Shown: positions 48,932-60,611 of the stretch, piece after piece
How positions within the stretch are numbered: the first letter of the stretch is position 1
Layout: every line of letters starts with the position of its first letter
Source of the DNA: Diaporthe sp. PMI_573
Taxonomy: Eukaryota; Ascomycota; Sordariomycetes; Diaporthales; Diaporthaceae
Assembly: GCA_021399435.1 (NCBI GenBank)
Contig: JAJTUP010000021.1
Span: 372,001-436,000, forward strand
DNA: 64,000 bases
Direction: 5' to 3'
Made by a program: the position numbers and the translations under genes
Notes under the pieces: generated by a model
The model's database searches: none
What the model saw: the letters and a program-made list of their open reading frames with translations, nothing else
Told to the model about the DNA's origin: nothing

Positions 48932-49088
48932 TATCCTACAAGAGATTATCCTACAGGGTGTTATTTAGCAGGAGGGTTATCCCACAGGAGGTTTAGCAAT
49001 AAGCACTGCCTAGGTGCTCCACTATATATGCTGTGGCCGCGTAGTAGACACCCGAGCAAAGCTCGTAGGTTTCAAATACGATTGTGGC

Positions 49089-49506
49089 CAGAGTTGTGAC
49101 AACTTTAGTATACAATAGGTATACAACTTTTTTAACCTTGTTTATTTCTTTGTATAATTATTTTAAAGACTAAGTAATATAGAGAACAGCGGTTAAAATA
49201 ATATACTAGATTTAGTAATATTTTATTCTAAGGGTTAGGGGTTGAGTAGGGCCAGATTACAGGGGGGTAAAAATTAGCTAAAATTTGGGTCTAGGTATAC
49301 AAAAACTCTATAACTTTAACCCATGTCAATACCCCTGTTACTATACCCTAACCCGGAAAAAGAATATACTATTATAAACTTCTTTGAAAGATCTATCACG
49401 TGATATAGGTTATAGAAATATAGTATTTTTATTCTATATTTTAAAATGCGTTTAAAAAGTTGTATACCTGTATACCTGATTTGTATACTAAACTGTCACA
49501 ACTCTG
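49089..49506. mobile_element. MITE, hAT-type, with terminal inverted repeats and 8-bp target duplication
   Basis: A 418-bp element starting CAGAGTTGTGACA and ending with the exact reverse complement. The inverted repeats continue for about 45 bp with a few gaps (TTTAGTATACAA shared). It is flanked on both sides by the identical 8-bp ATTGTGGC (49081-49088 and 49507-49514). An 8-bp target duplication with termini of the CAGxG type is the hAT superfamily pattern (established). There is no coding capacity, so it is non-autonomous. Its TIR tip matches the left end of the hAT element at 60264. Confidence 0.88.
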
Positions 49507-49514
49507 ATTGTGGC

Positions 49515-50100
49515 GCTTGATCAATTTATCAGCACACCGAGGTACTCATATTTCTCTGGTCTCGGCTCTACCTGTATATTCGTCCCTTGCGTTAAGCTGC
49601 CCCTAAATCCAGAATAGTCACGAGGTCAGAGTCTGCCTGTGCTGAAGGTAAGGTGGGGTGGGTCTAAAGTGAGCTTCACTGAGTGTGGCTGGGTTCGGTT
49701 AAACTTGCCCCGCAGACATGGCGCCTGTATCGGCATCTGCCGGCAGCCCGGATCGTGTGCCGGCCGCCAGGTGCGTGGCTCCCAGGCAGACAGACACTAA
49801 GTCCTGGATTCTGGTTACTGTAGTACCAATATAAGAGGTTAAACTATATATGGTTCTATGAGAGTAGTTTACCATTAGCAATGTATATACCTTTGTCTAA
49901 TTTATTTTAAGGATATCACCAATCCGCCAAAGTAACATAGATTGCCGCCGAGGAAGGGATGAGTGTTGAGAGAAACTGGCACAACATATTTATACAAATA
50001 TTCAACCTTACTTTAAGAAGCCTAGCTAATCTTCCCAGACAATAGATTAGAAATTAAAATAAAGCCTATAGATGTTTGCCTTAATTCTTAAGAGACATAT
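49515..50100. other. AT-rich intergenic sequence without recognised feature
   Basis: Nearly 600 bp between the MITE and the diverged repeats. No coding or RNA feature could be supported. Confidence 0.45.
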
Positions 50101-50106
50101 TAAGAA

Positions 50107-50672
50107 AATAGCCGCTATACTAGCTGTAAAAGCAACGCTCTACACTTATAAGCTAGTAAGAACAACTTATATTTTCAGGACACTGTTTAACACCCCTTCT
50201 CAGACGATATTCTAGGTACCAACTAGAATAGAGATTGCTTCTGTTGAACGAAATAGCCGCTACACTAGAAATAACCACTAAAAGCAACATGCTGCACTTA
50301 GCAGCTACTCCAGAGAGCTTATATTTAGGTGTCAACGTCACCTGTTCTATACCCCTTCTCAAGCGTTATTCCAGTGAGCCCAGTTGCTGGAAATAAGCTT
50401 GTTTTAACCCAAGTGCACCTATGGTAGGGTGCTGTGAGTTCGAATCGCTCACACTGCATTTTCAACCTAAGGTGCAGGGGACCTTTTACCCAGCAGTTTC
50501 GAGTTTACGTACTGGTGATTCTGATTTAAATACGTTCAGAAGCTTAAGAAACGTGATGTGGGCGGGGGTCGAACTCAGGGGCTTTGCGTGTAACACGCAA
50601 GGAGCAAGGACTCATAACCTGTTGAACGAAATAACCGCTACACTAGAAATAATCACTAAAAGCAACATACTG
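50107..50672. repeat. Diverged direct repeats beginning near AATAGCCGCTA
   Basis: Two diverged copies of about 110-120 bp (roughly 50107-50215 and 50255-50370) share AATAGCCGCTA, TAAAAGCAAC, ACACTT/GCACTT and CCCCTTCTCA blocks in the same order. A third partial copy (about 50628-50672) is cut where the Copia sequence starts. Between copies 2 and 3 lie two segments with tRNA-like B-box words (GAGTTCGAATC near 50434 on the plus strand, GAGTTCGACCC near 50570 on the minus strand). This could be an old repeat family with tRNA-derived parts; family unknown. Confidence 0.5.
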
Positions 50673-51852
50673 CTAGTGGGGAGTCCTCTAAAGAGTCCTC
50701 TAAAGATTTAGAGGACTATACCTGTGCCCTAGGCTATTTAGCCTATGGTGAAGAAGAATTAGCTTTTAAAAGCTATTCTCTAGGTAATGAGGCTAGTGAT
50801 TTAGACAGCTCGTCTATAGCCTCCGAAAGCCCCTGTAAGCACTGCTACAGGGGCCTACAGTCGGAAGGGCCCCCTAAAAAGGGCCCCAGGTCCCCCAAAA
50901 AGGGCCCTAAGCCTTCTAAGCCTTCTAGGCCTACTGCCCTACTATACGATACTAGTTCTACAGTACACATAGTAAATAACCGTTCTTTATTCACTAATTT
51001 AGTAACTACCGATAATTTTGGGTACCTACAGACAGGTGGGGGTAGAGTTTACCCCTCAGGTAGAGGTAATGCTGTATTTCAGGTAACTAGCCCTGAAAAC
51101 CCAGCCAAGACTAAGCGTCTAGTCCTAAAAGAGGTACTATTTGTACTCTCTATAGATATAAGCATTTTTAGTAGTCTTTGACACTATAATACAGGGGGTT
51201 ATCTTTCGAAAAATACCCTCTATAAGGCTGATCAGCAACCAATTATACACCTAAACCCTTTTAAAACAGGATTTTTTATCCCTTAGAAGGGGGTACAGGC
51301 CCCACAAGCCTATTCTACCTAAGCAAATAGTATATACTATATCTCCAGTAGTAGTATAAAAGCTTTAGAGATAGTGCTGCCACCTTTTAATAGGGAGGCA
51401 GCTAGGGACTATAAAAAAATCCCTACCCCTAAAGAGCCTATTTTTATAGAAGAATTAGGCCCTTCCGGGTCTTCTACAGGCTCTATTGCCTCAGGTTCTA
51501 GGCTATAGAAGCCTAACCCTGAGATATAGGGTCTTCTGGTACGGGTCCCTCACACGCCCCCTTCTATAGGTCTTTCGCCCTCTCGGCCAGAAACGCCTAT
51601 AGAAAATAGGGGGGGTAGGGCCACAGAGGACCTAGAAGATCTCCTTTTAGAGGGCCCCTTGCCCTCTAGAAAGGCCACTAAACCTTCTAAAGGGTCCCCT
51701 AAGCTACTAAAGCTAGCTTATCTCTGGCATAAGAGATTAGGGTATATAAGCCTTCGTCTACTAAAGAAGACAGCTAAAATTACCCAGGGGGTACCTAATT
51801 TTGATTCCATTTCAGAAGGGGATTTTCTCTACTTGCCCTATAATAAGGCTAA

Positions 51853-52117
51853 TGTCACAGTCCTGGCAGTCCGCGGCGGACCGCGCTATGGGGGATGCCC
51901 AACCCAGAGGGTTGGGGTTGATTACATGAGCCGCCGGCTCAATAAAACTCTACACCCTGTCCTGATAGCTATTTCGTAGCTCTTCGAGCTATGTCTTGTC
52001 AACAGAGCCTGTGCCTACTGAGGATAGAGCCTATACGTAGTAAATAGAAGACCTACCTGATTACCCTAACTACTCGACGTCCACCTATCTGGGAACCGCC
52101 TGCCTGCTATTGTGACA
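51853..52117 (+). repeat. 5' LTR of the Gypsy element
   Basis: 265 bp, starts TGTCACA and ends TGTGACA, so the tips are inverted repeats. Relative to the 3' LTR it mostly shows A where the other has G, in TpG contexts. Confidence 0.95.
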
Positions 52118-55100
52118 CTACGTAGCTCCCCCCTTAGACGTTGATACCATGTCGAACTACCTATAGCCACCTCTAAGTACTAACTCCCTAGAGGAGTTGG
52201 CTTATTATGTTGCTAAACATGCCTCTGACTAGATGTTATACTTGCGTAACTTTAACTAGTATATATCTATGCTTGAGGAAGAGATCTTTTCCTCCTAAAT
52301 CGAGACCCTAGACCGTAATACTATGATTGCTTCCCTGTACTCTGACCTAACCAAGCGAGACGGGGTGATTAGCTACTAGAAGGACTAGTATGATGCTGTC
52401 TAGAGGAAGGTTATCCGTCTTAAACTCGAGAAACTGTAACTCCTGAATACTGCCATACCTGCTGTATAGACTCCTACTACTAAACCTGCCCCTACTGGTC
52501 CCTGTGTTGACCGAACTGTAGATGCTGTACTGGGAGTGACTCTGCCTACTCTTGTTATAAGTATTAGTTCTACCATCTTTAGCGAGAAACTACCTAACCT
52601 AAAGGAATTTAACGGATCTTGCTATGATTTTTACTGCTTTACATAATAGATCTACGCCAAAATGACCACTAATGTAGACTACTTTCTTGCTACTACTACC
52701 TGCCTGACCTATATTGCTGGACGCCTTATGGAAAAGGTATATGAATTAATCCTGCCTAAGACCTTATATGGTATTCTTTAGTTTGTGGACTACTTGGACC
52801 TGCTTAAGTACCTAGAAGAAGCCTTTAGGGATCTGGACTGTATTTAGAACTTCTGGAATAAGCTGTATTAACTAAAATAACGTAACCAAGACTTTAGTAC
52901 CTATTTTGCTAAGTTTTAGCACCTTTCCCTGGAGGGGGAAATACTAGACACCGCCCTCTTGTCTCTGTTGTTCTAAGGGATCTCCCGTGAGCTTTAGGAT
53001 ATGCTCTTGTATAACCCTGCTAACTCTGATAAGTTCTAGCCCTATGCTTAATATTTCTAGTCCTTGGATAACTATTTCCACTAATACTAATAATAAGTCT
53101 CCCACTATAGGCCTGCTTTCACGCCTACTTAGACTACCCTAAAGATATATACTATTATAGTTAAGCCTGTTGCTGCCTCTACCTAAAAACTACCTGTACC
53201 ACCTCTCCTTGCTGGCGACCTGATGGACCTAAGCTCTTAGTGCTGGAGTAATGGCTGTAAGGAATGCCGTGAATGCTACCGTTGTGGCTTGCTGGATTAC
53301 TTCGTTGCCTAGTGCTACTTGCTAGACAACTGCCTGCCCTGTGTACAGACCTTCCGCCCCTCTTTCTCTGCCTCTTAGTTACCTCTCTGGTTACTAATTC
53401 ATTCTATGCCTCGCTCGCCCACCCACGGACGTAGTAATTCCCCTGCCTAGAGTTTGATAAATAGAGCGAGCTTGAGGTAAGTCGCCCTTAGGCTCCTCGT
53501 AAGTGTACTCTGTGTATCTCTGCTGCTGCTGTCACTGGATCGACTATTGAGGAAGAATAAAACTAGCATTTTAACATGCTGATACTGCCTGTATACCTAA
53601 TTGTAGGAGGAAAGGAAATACTTACTTATGCCCTGACTAATACTAGAGCTGAAGGAAAGGCTTTTATAGATAAAGAATGGGCTGAGGCTTATGATATTTC
53701 TTTGTTGCTCCTGAAGAAACTATTTAACCTGGAAGTAATTAATAGGAGACCCTCTAAGGATACTGTTATCTACTATGCCCTGATTTCCTGCTATATTAAT
53801 AACTACTTTTAAGATACTATGATAATGTTTGCTACTTAGTTGGCCTATTATCTTGTTGTCTTGGGAATGCCTTGGCTAAAGTAATATGACCTGACTATTT
53901 GCTTTGCCTCCTATATAATTATATTTGATAGCAAATACTGCTGCTGCTACTATAATGTCCCTGGGAAGCCTACTAAACTAAAAGCGCTATAAGATGTGCT
54001 GAAGACTGTTTGGACCTACTGCCCCTTGTCTTGCCCTGATATTCTGAGAAAATATAAGCTATATTAAGTCACCCTGAGAGCTGCTGCCACTTATGCCTGT
54101 AAGGAGGGCTACTACCTGTTTTCTGCATCCTTAAAATAGATTGATGATATACTGGAAGCCTAGTACTTAGGCTCTACTAGTAAGGAACCTGAGCTTGTAA
54201 AAACCCTATCTAAGGAACTGGAAGAATTTGCTAATGTCTTCTTGCCTAAGGAGGCTGAGAAGTTGCTGCCCTACTGTTTATATAACTACTATATCTAGCT
54301 GATTAAAGGAGAGACGCTACCCTTTGGCTTATTATATTTTATGTCCTAAGATGAGCTGATAGCCTTGAGAGGATGGCTAGATAAGAACCTATAAAAGGGA
54401 TTTATCTAACCAAGCGCCTCCTATGTTACCTTATTAGTCCTATTTATATCTAAACCTAGAGGAGGACTCTGATTCTATGTAGATTATTAAGCCCTGAATA
54501 ATATTATGGTTAAGGACTATTACCCCCTACCCTTGACTAAGGAGACCCTAAATAACCTAAAGGGAATAAAGTATTTCTTAAAGGTTAATATAATTACTAC
54601 CTTTAATAACCTCTATATATGTAAAGGGGAGGAATATTTAACTGCCTTCTATATCTGCTTTGGCCTGTTTGAAACGTTGGTAATGCTATTTAGGCTCACC
54701 GGAGCCCCCTTGACCTTTTAAAGATTTATTAACGATATCTTAAGACTGTACCTAGATATATTTTATATAGTGTATCTAGATGATATTTTGATTTATAGCT
54801 GTACTTGTTCTAAACATAAAGAACACCTGTAGCTAGTCTTAACTGCCTTGTAAGAAGCCGGCCTGTATGCCAAGTTGGAGAAGTGTAAATTCTTTATTAA
54901 AGAGACAACCTTCCTAGGCCTAATTATAGGTGTATATAGGATCTAGATGGACCTAAAAAAGGTTAAGACTATTGTTTCTTGGAAAATCCTGACCTACCTG
55001 ATAGACGTGTAAGCCTTTCTTGGGTTTGGTAACTTTTACTGCTGCTTTGTCTGAGACTTTTTTAAAAATAATCTTACTACTAGTCTACCTAATGAAAAAA

Positions 55101-57249
55101 GAAGTGTGATTTGATTTCGACTCCTCTTGTAAGAAAGCCTTTAATAACCTAAAGACTGTATTTATACAAGTACCTATACTGGCCTGTTTTAACTGGGAAA
55201 AGGATGTTATACTGGAAACTAATGCTTTTGACTTTATCTTTGCTAGAGTAATGTCCTAGTATAGGGATGATAGAGTCTTGTAACTCGTTGTATTCTTCTC
55301 GAAAAAACATTTTTTAATAGAATGTAACTACGAGATATATAATAAGAAACTACTTGTTATTATCCGTTACTTTAAAGAATGATGCCTAGAACTAGAAGGG
55401 GCCCTGTCTTTAATCAAGGTTATTATAGACTATAAAAACCTGGAGTACTTTATAATAATAAAGTTGCTTAACCACTACTAAGCCTACTGGGTAGAATTTC
55501 TATTACGTTTTAACTTTTGGATTATATACTACCTAGGAAAGTAAGGTGCTAAGCTGGATGTACTAACTAAGAGGTTAGAGGACCTGCCTTAGGAAGGGGA
55601 TAAGAGGCTGCTATACTAGAGCTAAGTAATCCTAAAGAAAGAAAATTTGGATTCTACTTTACTATAAAGGAAGATTGTACGTTTTTTGGCTACAATATAC
55701 TGTTAAATAGAACTAGCCTACCTACTCTGGGATGAAGAAATATCTACCTTATTTAAGAAAGGATATTTAGAAGACCTAATTTCTTATTTTATCCTAAAGG
55801 CCTTAGAAGAGGACTCCCCTTAATACCTACTACTAACCCTAGCTGAGTGTAAGAACTACTATGGATACCTGTACTATGGGAACTACCTGTATGTCTTGGA
55901 TCTACCTAAGCTGAAAGCTAAGCTCCTAAACTCTTATTACAAATTACTAATTGCTGGCCACTCTAGATCTGTGAGAACCTATAAGATCTTAGACTGTAAA
56001 TACTACTAGCCCTAGATGCTATGTTTTGTGTAACGTTAGGTTGTAAACTATTACTAGTGCTGCTAGGCTAAGCTAAACCGAGAAGCCTGTTAAGGCCTGC
56101 TAAAGCCCCTCTCTATTTTTGAGCAAGCCTAGAGGGACGTCTTAGTAGACTTCATTACACACTTATTTACTAGCTGGAGACATAATACTATTATGGTTAT
56201 AGTTAATTGCCTTATTAAAATAAGACATTTTATTATATGTAAGAGGACCTGTGATTCTAAAGAAGTAGCTTGCCTGTTTACTAAGTATATCTAGAAGTTA
56301 CATGGCCTGCTGGTGATAATTATCTCCGACTAAGGCCCCTAGTTTGTCTCTAGATTCTAGAAATATATTACCTATTATCTAAAAATCTCTATTATGCTTA
56401 CTACTGTATACTACCCGGAAACTGATGGATAGATAGAGTGTATAAATGCTATCCTGGAATAATACCTGTGCCTATATGTAGTATACCTGTAAGATGACTG
56501 GTTTAATTAGCTCCTGCTAGCTAAGTTTGCCTCAAACGATACTGTCTCTAAAACTACCTTTATTATACCGTTTTTTAAGAACTATAGATTCTACTTATAA
56601 CTAGGCTTCAAGCCCTCCCTGCCCTCCAAGCAACCTACTGTGCGTGATGCTAAGAAGTTTGCTTCCTAAATATAAGCGATTACTAAATATATAAAAAGTG
56701 AGATAGCTACTACTTAGGCTTGTTATAGGGAGCAAGCAAACTATAAGCACTGCCTAGCCTACTAGTTTTAAGTTAACCAAGAGGTCTGGCTTGATGCCTG
56801 AAACATTAAGACTCTACGTCCTGTAAAGAAACTAGATTGGAAGAACTATGGCCTGTTTTAGATCAAGAAGGTTGTTAGCCCTTGGGCCTATCGCTTAGCC
56901 CTACCTAAGTCTATAAAGATTTACCTTGTCTTTTACGTCAGCCTATTATAGCCTGCTACTAATGACCCGCTGCCTGCTTAGAGAAATAAACTCCTACCGC
57001 TTATTAAAGTAGACGGCCTATAAGAGTGGGAAGTTAAAGAGGTCCTGGATTCTTGATGGGATTATTATAGCCAGGGCTGTCTATGCTTGAAGTATATAGT
57101 TAGGTGGACTAGATACGACGAACCCGAAGAGGTGCCTGTGTTGTATTTAGAGAATACTTAGGAGGTTGTGTATAACTTCTATAGGAGATACTCGTACAAG
57201 CCTGGCCCTTAACGATCTCTCAGGAGTTTGGTTCTGGAGAGGGGGGTAC

Positions 57250-57514
57250 TGTTATAGTCCTGGCGGTCCGCGGCGGACTGCGCTATGGGGGATGCCTAAC
57301 CTAGAGGGTTGGGGTTGATTACGTGAGCCGCCGGCTCGATAAAACTCTGTACCCTGTCCTGATAGCTGTTTCGTAGCTCTTCGAGCTACGTCTTGTTAAC
57401 AGAGCCTGTGCCTACTGAGGATAGAGCCTATATGTAGTGAATAGAAGACCTGCCTGATCACCCTGACTGCTCGATGTCTACCTGTCCGGGAACCGCCTGC
57501 CTGCTATCGTGACA
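57250..57514 (+). repeat. 3' LTR of the Gypsy element
   Basis: 265 bp, starts TGTTATA and ends CGTGACA. By eye about 25 differences from the 5' LTR, all transitions. It mostly has T where the 5' LTR has C, in CpA contexts. Confidence 0.95.
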
Positions 57515-60269
57515 GCTAAAGCGGTCTGTAAGTTAAATCACAAGCCTATAGACGATCTAGAAGGTATTTTAGACTCTTTAAAAGGGGATACCTTTTCTAT
57601 TAAGCCTATGCCCTATAATAAGTACCCTATTGGACTACTAATAGTAGATCAAAAATCTAGATTTCGGTAGCTTTTCCTACTAAAAAGCCAAGATAGAGAC
57701 CCTATTATAGATACTATTAAGGGCTTTTTCAGGTCCTTAAAAGCCCTATTTAGGCAGTACCCTAAAGGCTTCCATTTTAACAGTAGGAAGAAGATAAATG
57801 CTAGCCTACAGGCCTAGCTATAGCACAAAGGCATAGATTTTTCAACTAGCAGCCCCTATATCCACAAGCACAACGGTCTAATAAAACGCTCTATTAGGGT
57901 TATTCTAAACCGTTTAAGGGCTACTATACTTACTACAAGCCTACCACTATATCTATGGTATTTTACTATACCTGCCATTTTAGAGTTAATTAACTCTACT
58001 ACTCTTACAAATAGAGACCTTACAGCCTATCAGGAACTACATAACAGGCTAGAGCCTTCTAAAACTCACAAACCCCTTCTAAAGAGGTACAGGGTTATAG
58101 GGGCTTACTATAAGGTCTTCCTACCTAAAGAAAAGCGTCTAAAGGGCTATAAACTAGCCCCTAAAACTAAAACAGGCTATTTATTAGCAGTATTAGGGAA
58201 TAATACATATTAAGTATATATCCCTAAAAGGCATACTGTTTTGAAAACCTCTATTATTAAGATTTATAAGGATTTAAGCAGTATAGATACTAGCTTAGAT
58301 ACTAGTGGCGGTTTTAGGCCAGAAGGGGTAGTAGAGGGTCTCTCAGACCCCCTAGATAGGAATATAGACCTTATAATTACCGGAGAGCCTATTTTAGGCC
58401 TTCTAAAGCCTAGTAGGCCTCTCTTAGGCCCTCTAGAAGCTACTAGGCCTCTCTCAGGCCCTATAGTACCTACCAGGCCTATTTTAGACCCCCCAGAAGA
58501 GCCTCTCTTAGGCTTACCTGCACTCTCTACAGAAGGGGACCCCCTACAGGGTTCCGGGAAATTAGAGAATATAGGGTCTATTTTAGGCCCTATAAAGTTA
58601 TCCCTAGAAGGTTTAGGTCTAACTCTACCTAAAGAAATAGATCTATTATACACTAAATAGATCGTCTACTCTATTTTTAAGAAAGTATGCCAAAAAGCAT
58701 ATAGTACAACTAGTACCCAAGCCCCCCAGACCTGGAAACAGGTACTAAAAAGCCCTAATAGGGCTAAATAGCTAAAGGCAATCTATAGCAAGTTTAAGCA
58801 GATTATTCTACAAAATACCCTCGAATTTTAGCCAGATAGTAAGATTCTAGAAGGTCGAAAGCCTATTACTAGTCGACTAGTCCTAAGAGAGAAAAAAAAC
58901 GAGAATAATCAAGTTTTTAAGTTTAAGGCTCAATTAGTAGTTAGAGGGTTCCAACAAAGGCAAGGGGTAGACTTTACTGAAACCTTTGCCTCAACCTCTA
59001 CCCCTCCTACCTAGAGGGTACTACTAGCGCTAGCCGCTATTCTAGACTGGGAAATCGAGCAGATCGATTTTATAGATACCTTCCTAAACAGTACGCTAAA
59101 AGAACAGGTCTTTATAGCGCTTCTAGAGGGTTTTAAGGAATTTACCGCTTAAGCTAGCAGCCTTATCTAAAGGCTACTAGCTAAAGCTAGCTATAACCCC
59201 TCTATTTAACAGATTATTTAGCTAAATAAAGCACTATACAGCCTAAAGCAGGCCCCTAGAGAATAGCAACAGATAGTTATTAACCTTTTAAAAAGCTTAG
59301 GCTTTAAGCCACTACTCTTAGACTCTACCGTTTTCTACAGCAGAGTATTAGGCCTATTTATAGTAACCTATATTGATGATTACCTAATTATAAAGCCTAG
59401 AATCTCGAAAATTCAGGCCTTAAAGAGATAAATATATAAGGTATATACTATAGAAGATAGAGGCCCTACAAGCTTCTTTCTAGAGGTTTGAATTATTAGA
59501 GACCACCCTAATTAAACCCTATAGCTCTCCTAGAGCCAGTATATTAAAAAAGCTATTAAAACCTTTAGTTTAGAGGGTTCTAGGCCTATTTCAGTTCCTC
59601 TACAGCCAAACTTAATTAATTTAGGCCCTATTAAAGGGCCTATACTTAACCAAATTCAACATAAGCGTTTTTAAGCTATAGTAAATACCGCTATGTATTT
59701 AGTAATCTAAACTAGACCTAATATAAGCTTTCCAGTCTAGTAGTTAGCTAGGGCTTTTCAAGCTTCTAAGCTTTAGCACCTATCTACTACTCAGAACCTA
59801 TTTAGGTACCTTAATAGCTACCAACAACTAACTATTAGGTATTCTGCAAAGAGCCTAAAAAACCCTCTACAGAGCTTTCTTTTAGAGCCTATAGACTATT
59901 CTAATAGCAACTATACTAGAGATAAGGCCTCCTTAAAGTCAACCTACAAGTATATATTTATCTTAGGTAGGGGGCCTATTTCTTAAAAATCAAAGCAAGA
60001 AAGTACTATAGCATTATCTACGCTAGAGGCTGAATTTATAGGGCTTATAAAGGCTACTAGGAAAATCTAGTAGCTTCGTAGGCTCTATACAAAGCTAAAT
60101 AGGCCTATTCCAAGGCCTACAATCCTCTATAGAGATAATACAGGCGCTATCTCTACTACTAAAGACCCCTCACACCACCAAAGAACTAAGTACACCCTTT
60201 TAAAGTACCACTACCTACGTACTAAAGTTCAGAAAGAGACCCTCAAGGTTAAATACCTAGAGACAGAGT

Positions 60270-60540
60270 TGTGATAATACAAAAAAATACAAAATACAAA
60301 AAAATACAATAATACATAATACAAATAATACAAAAATACAAAAATACAAATACATTCTAATACATAATACAAAAAATACAAGCCCCTTCTAATACATAAT
60401 ACAATAATACAATGTATTATGTATTATTTTGTATTATATAATACATAATACAATAATACAATATATTATATATTATTTTATATTATATAATATATAATAT
60501 ATTTTCTATTTATAATATAATATAGTATATTATATTATTA
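60270..60540. repeat. AT-rich subterminal repeats with ATAATAC words
   Basis: Many direct and inverted copies of ATACAAAATAC/ATACATAATAC, including a long palindromic segment around 60395-60440. Subterminal repeats of this kind are usual transposase-binding regions of hAT elements (established for the superfamily); the role here is inference. Confidence 0.65.
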
Positions 60541-60611
60541 TATTTAAGTAATATTATTATTTTTATACTTTAATAATAAAAAATATTTTATTTATAAGCT
60601 ATTAGATTTTT

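Larger units (their letters stand above)
51853..57514 (+). mobile_element. Gypsy-type chromodomain LTR retrotransposon, complete but inactivated
   Basis: A 5662-bp element with 265-bp LTRs and a 5-bp target duplication GCTAA on both sides (51848-51852, 57515-57519). Gag-like sequence with a degenerate zinc-knuckle region (about 53250-53330) is followed by a protease (the site reads TNTRAEG instead of an expected D-S/T-G), reverse transcriptase with YLDDILIYS (about 54772), RNase H, integrase (about 56100-56500) and a C-terminal chromodomain (WEVKEVLDS near 57030, IVRWTRYDEPEEVP near 57100). This order and the chromodomain identify a chromovirus-type Gypsy element. TAG/TAA stops sit mostly at expected Gln codons. 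CpA is heavily depleted while TpG is retained. A purine tract (GGAGAGGGGGG) precedes the 3' LTR. Inserted inside the Copia element. Confidence 0.93.
50685..60263 (+). mobile_element. Copia-type LTR retrotransposon, degenerate, split by a nested Gypsy element
   Basis: Two arms of one Copia pol: about 50685-51852 and 57515-60263, in plus orientation. The left arm has a protease-like YDTSSTVHIVNN and the GAG-pre-integrase segment LWHKRLGYISLRLLKK. The right arm has integrase (PYIHKHNGLIKRSI), reverse transcriptase (FKAQLVVRGFQQRQGVDF, VTYIDDYLII) and RNase H (LSTLEAEFIGLIKATR). The reading frame picks up correctly across the Gypsy target duplication, which confirms a single disrupted element. 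Many in-frame TAG/TAA stops and missing ATGs are present, and TpG is strongly depleted. The element ends abruptly at the hAT insertion. No LTR of its own was found in the window. Not functional. Confidence 0.87.

Noticed and set aside
50411..50460. Functional tRNA gene
   Set aside because: Only a T-arm-like word is present; the loop size is wrong and no cloverleaf can be drawn.
51853..57514. Alternative genetic code with TAG/TAA read as Gln in the Gypsy element
   Set aside because: Stops coincide with general CpA loss, including at non-Gln sites and in the LTRs, so C-to-T mutation explains them.
58264..58653. 129-codon minus-strand ORF in the repeat block
   Set aside because: Antisense of an open stretch in the Copia element; the openness follows from TpG depletion.
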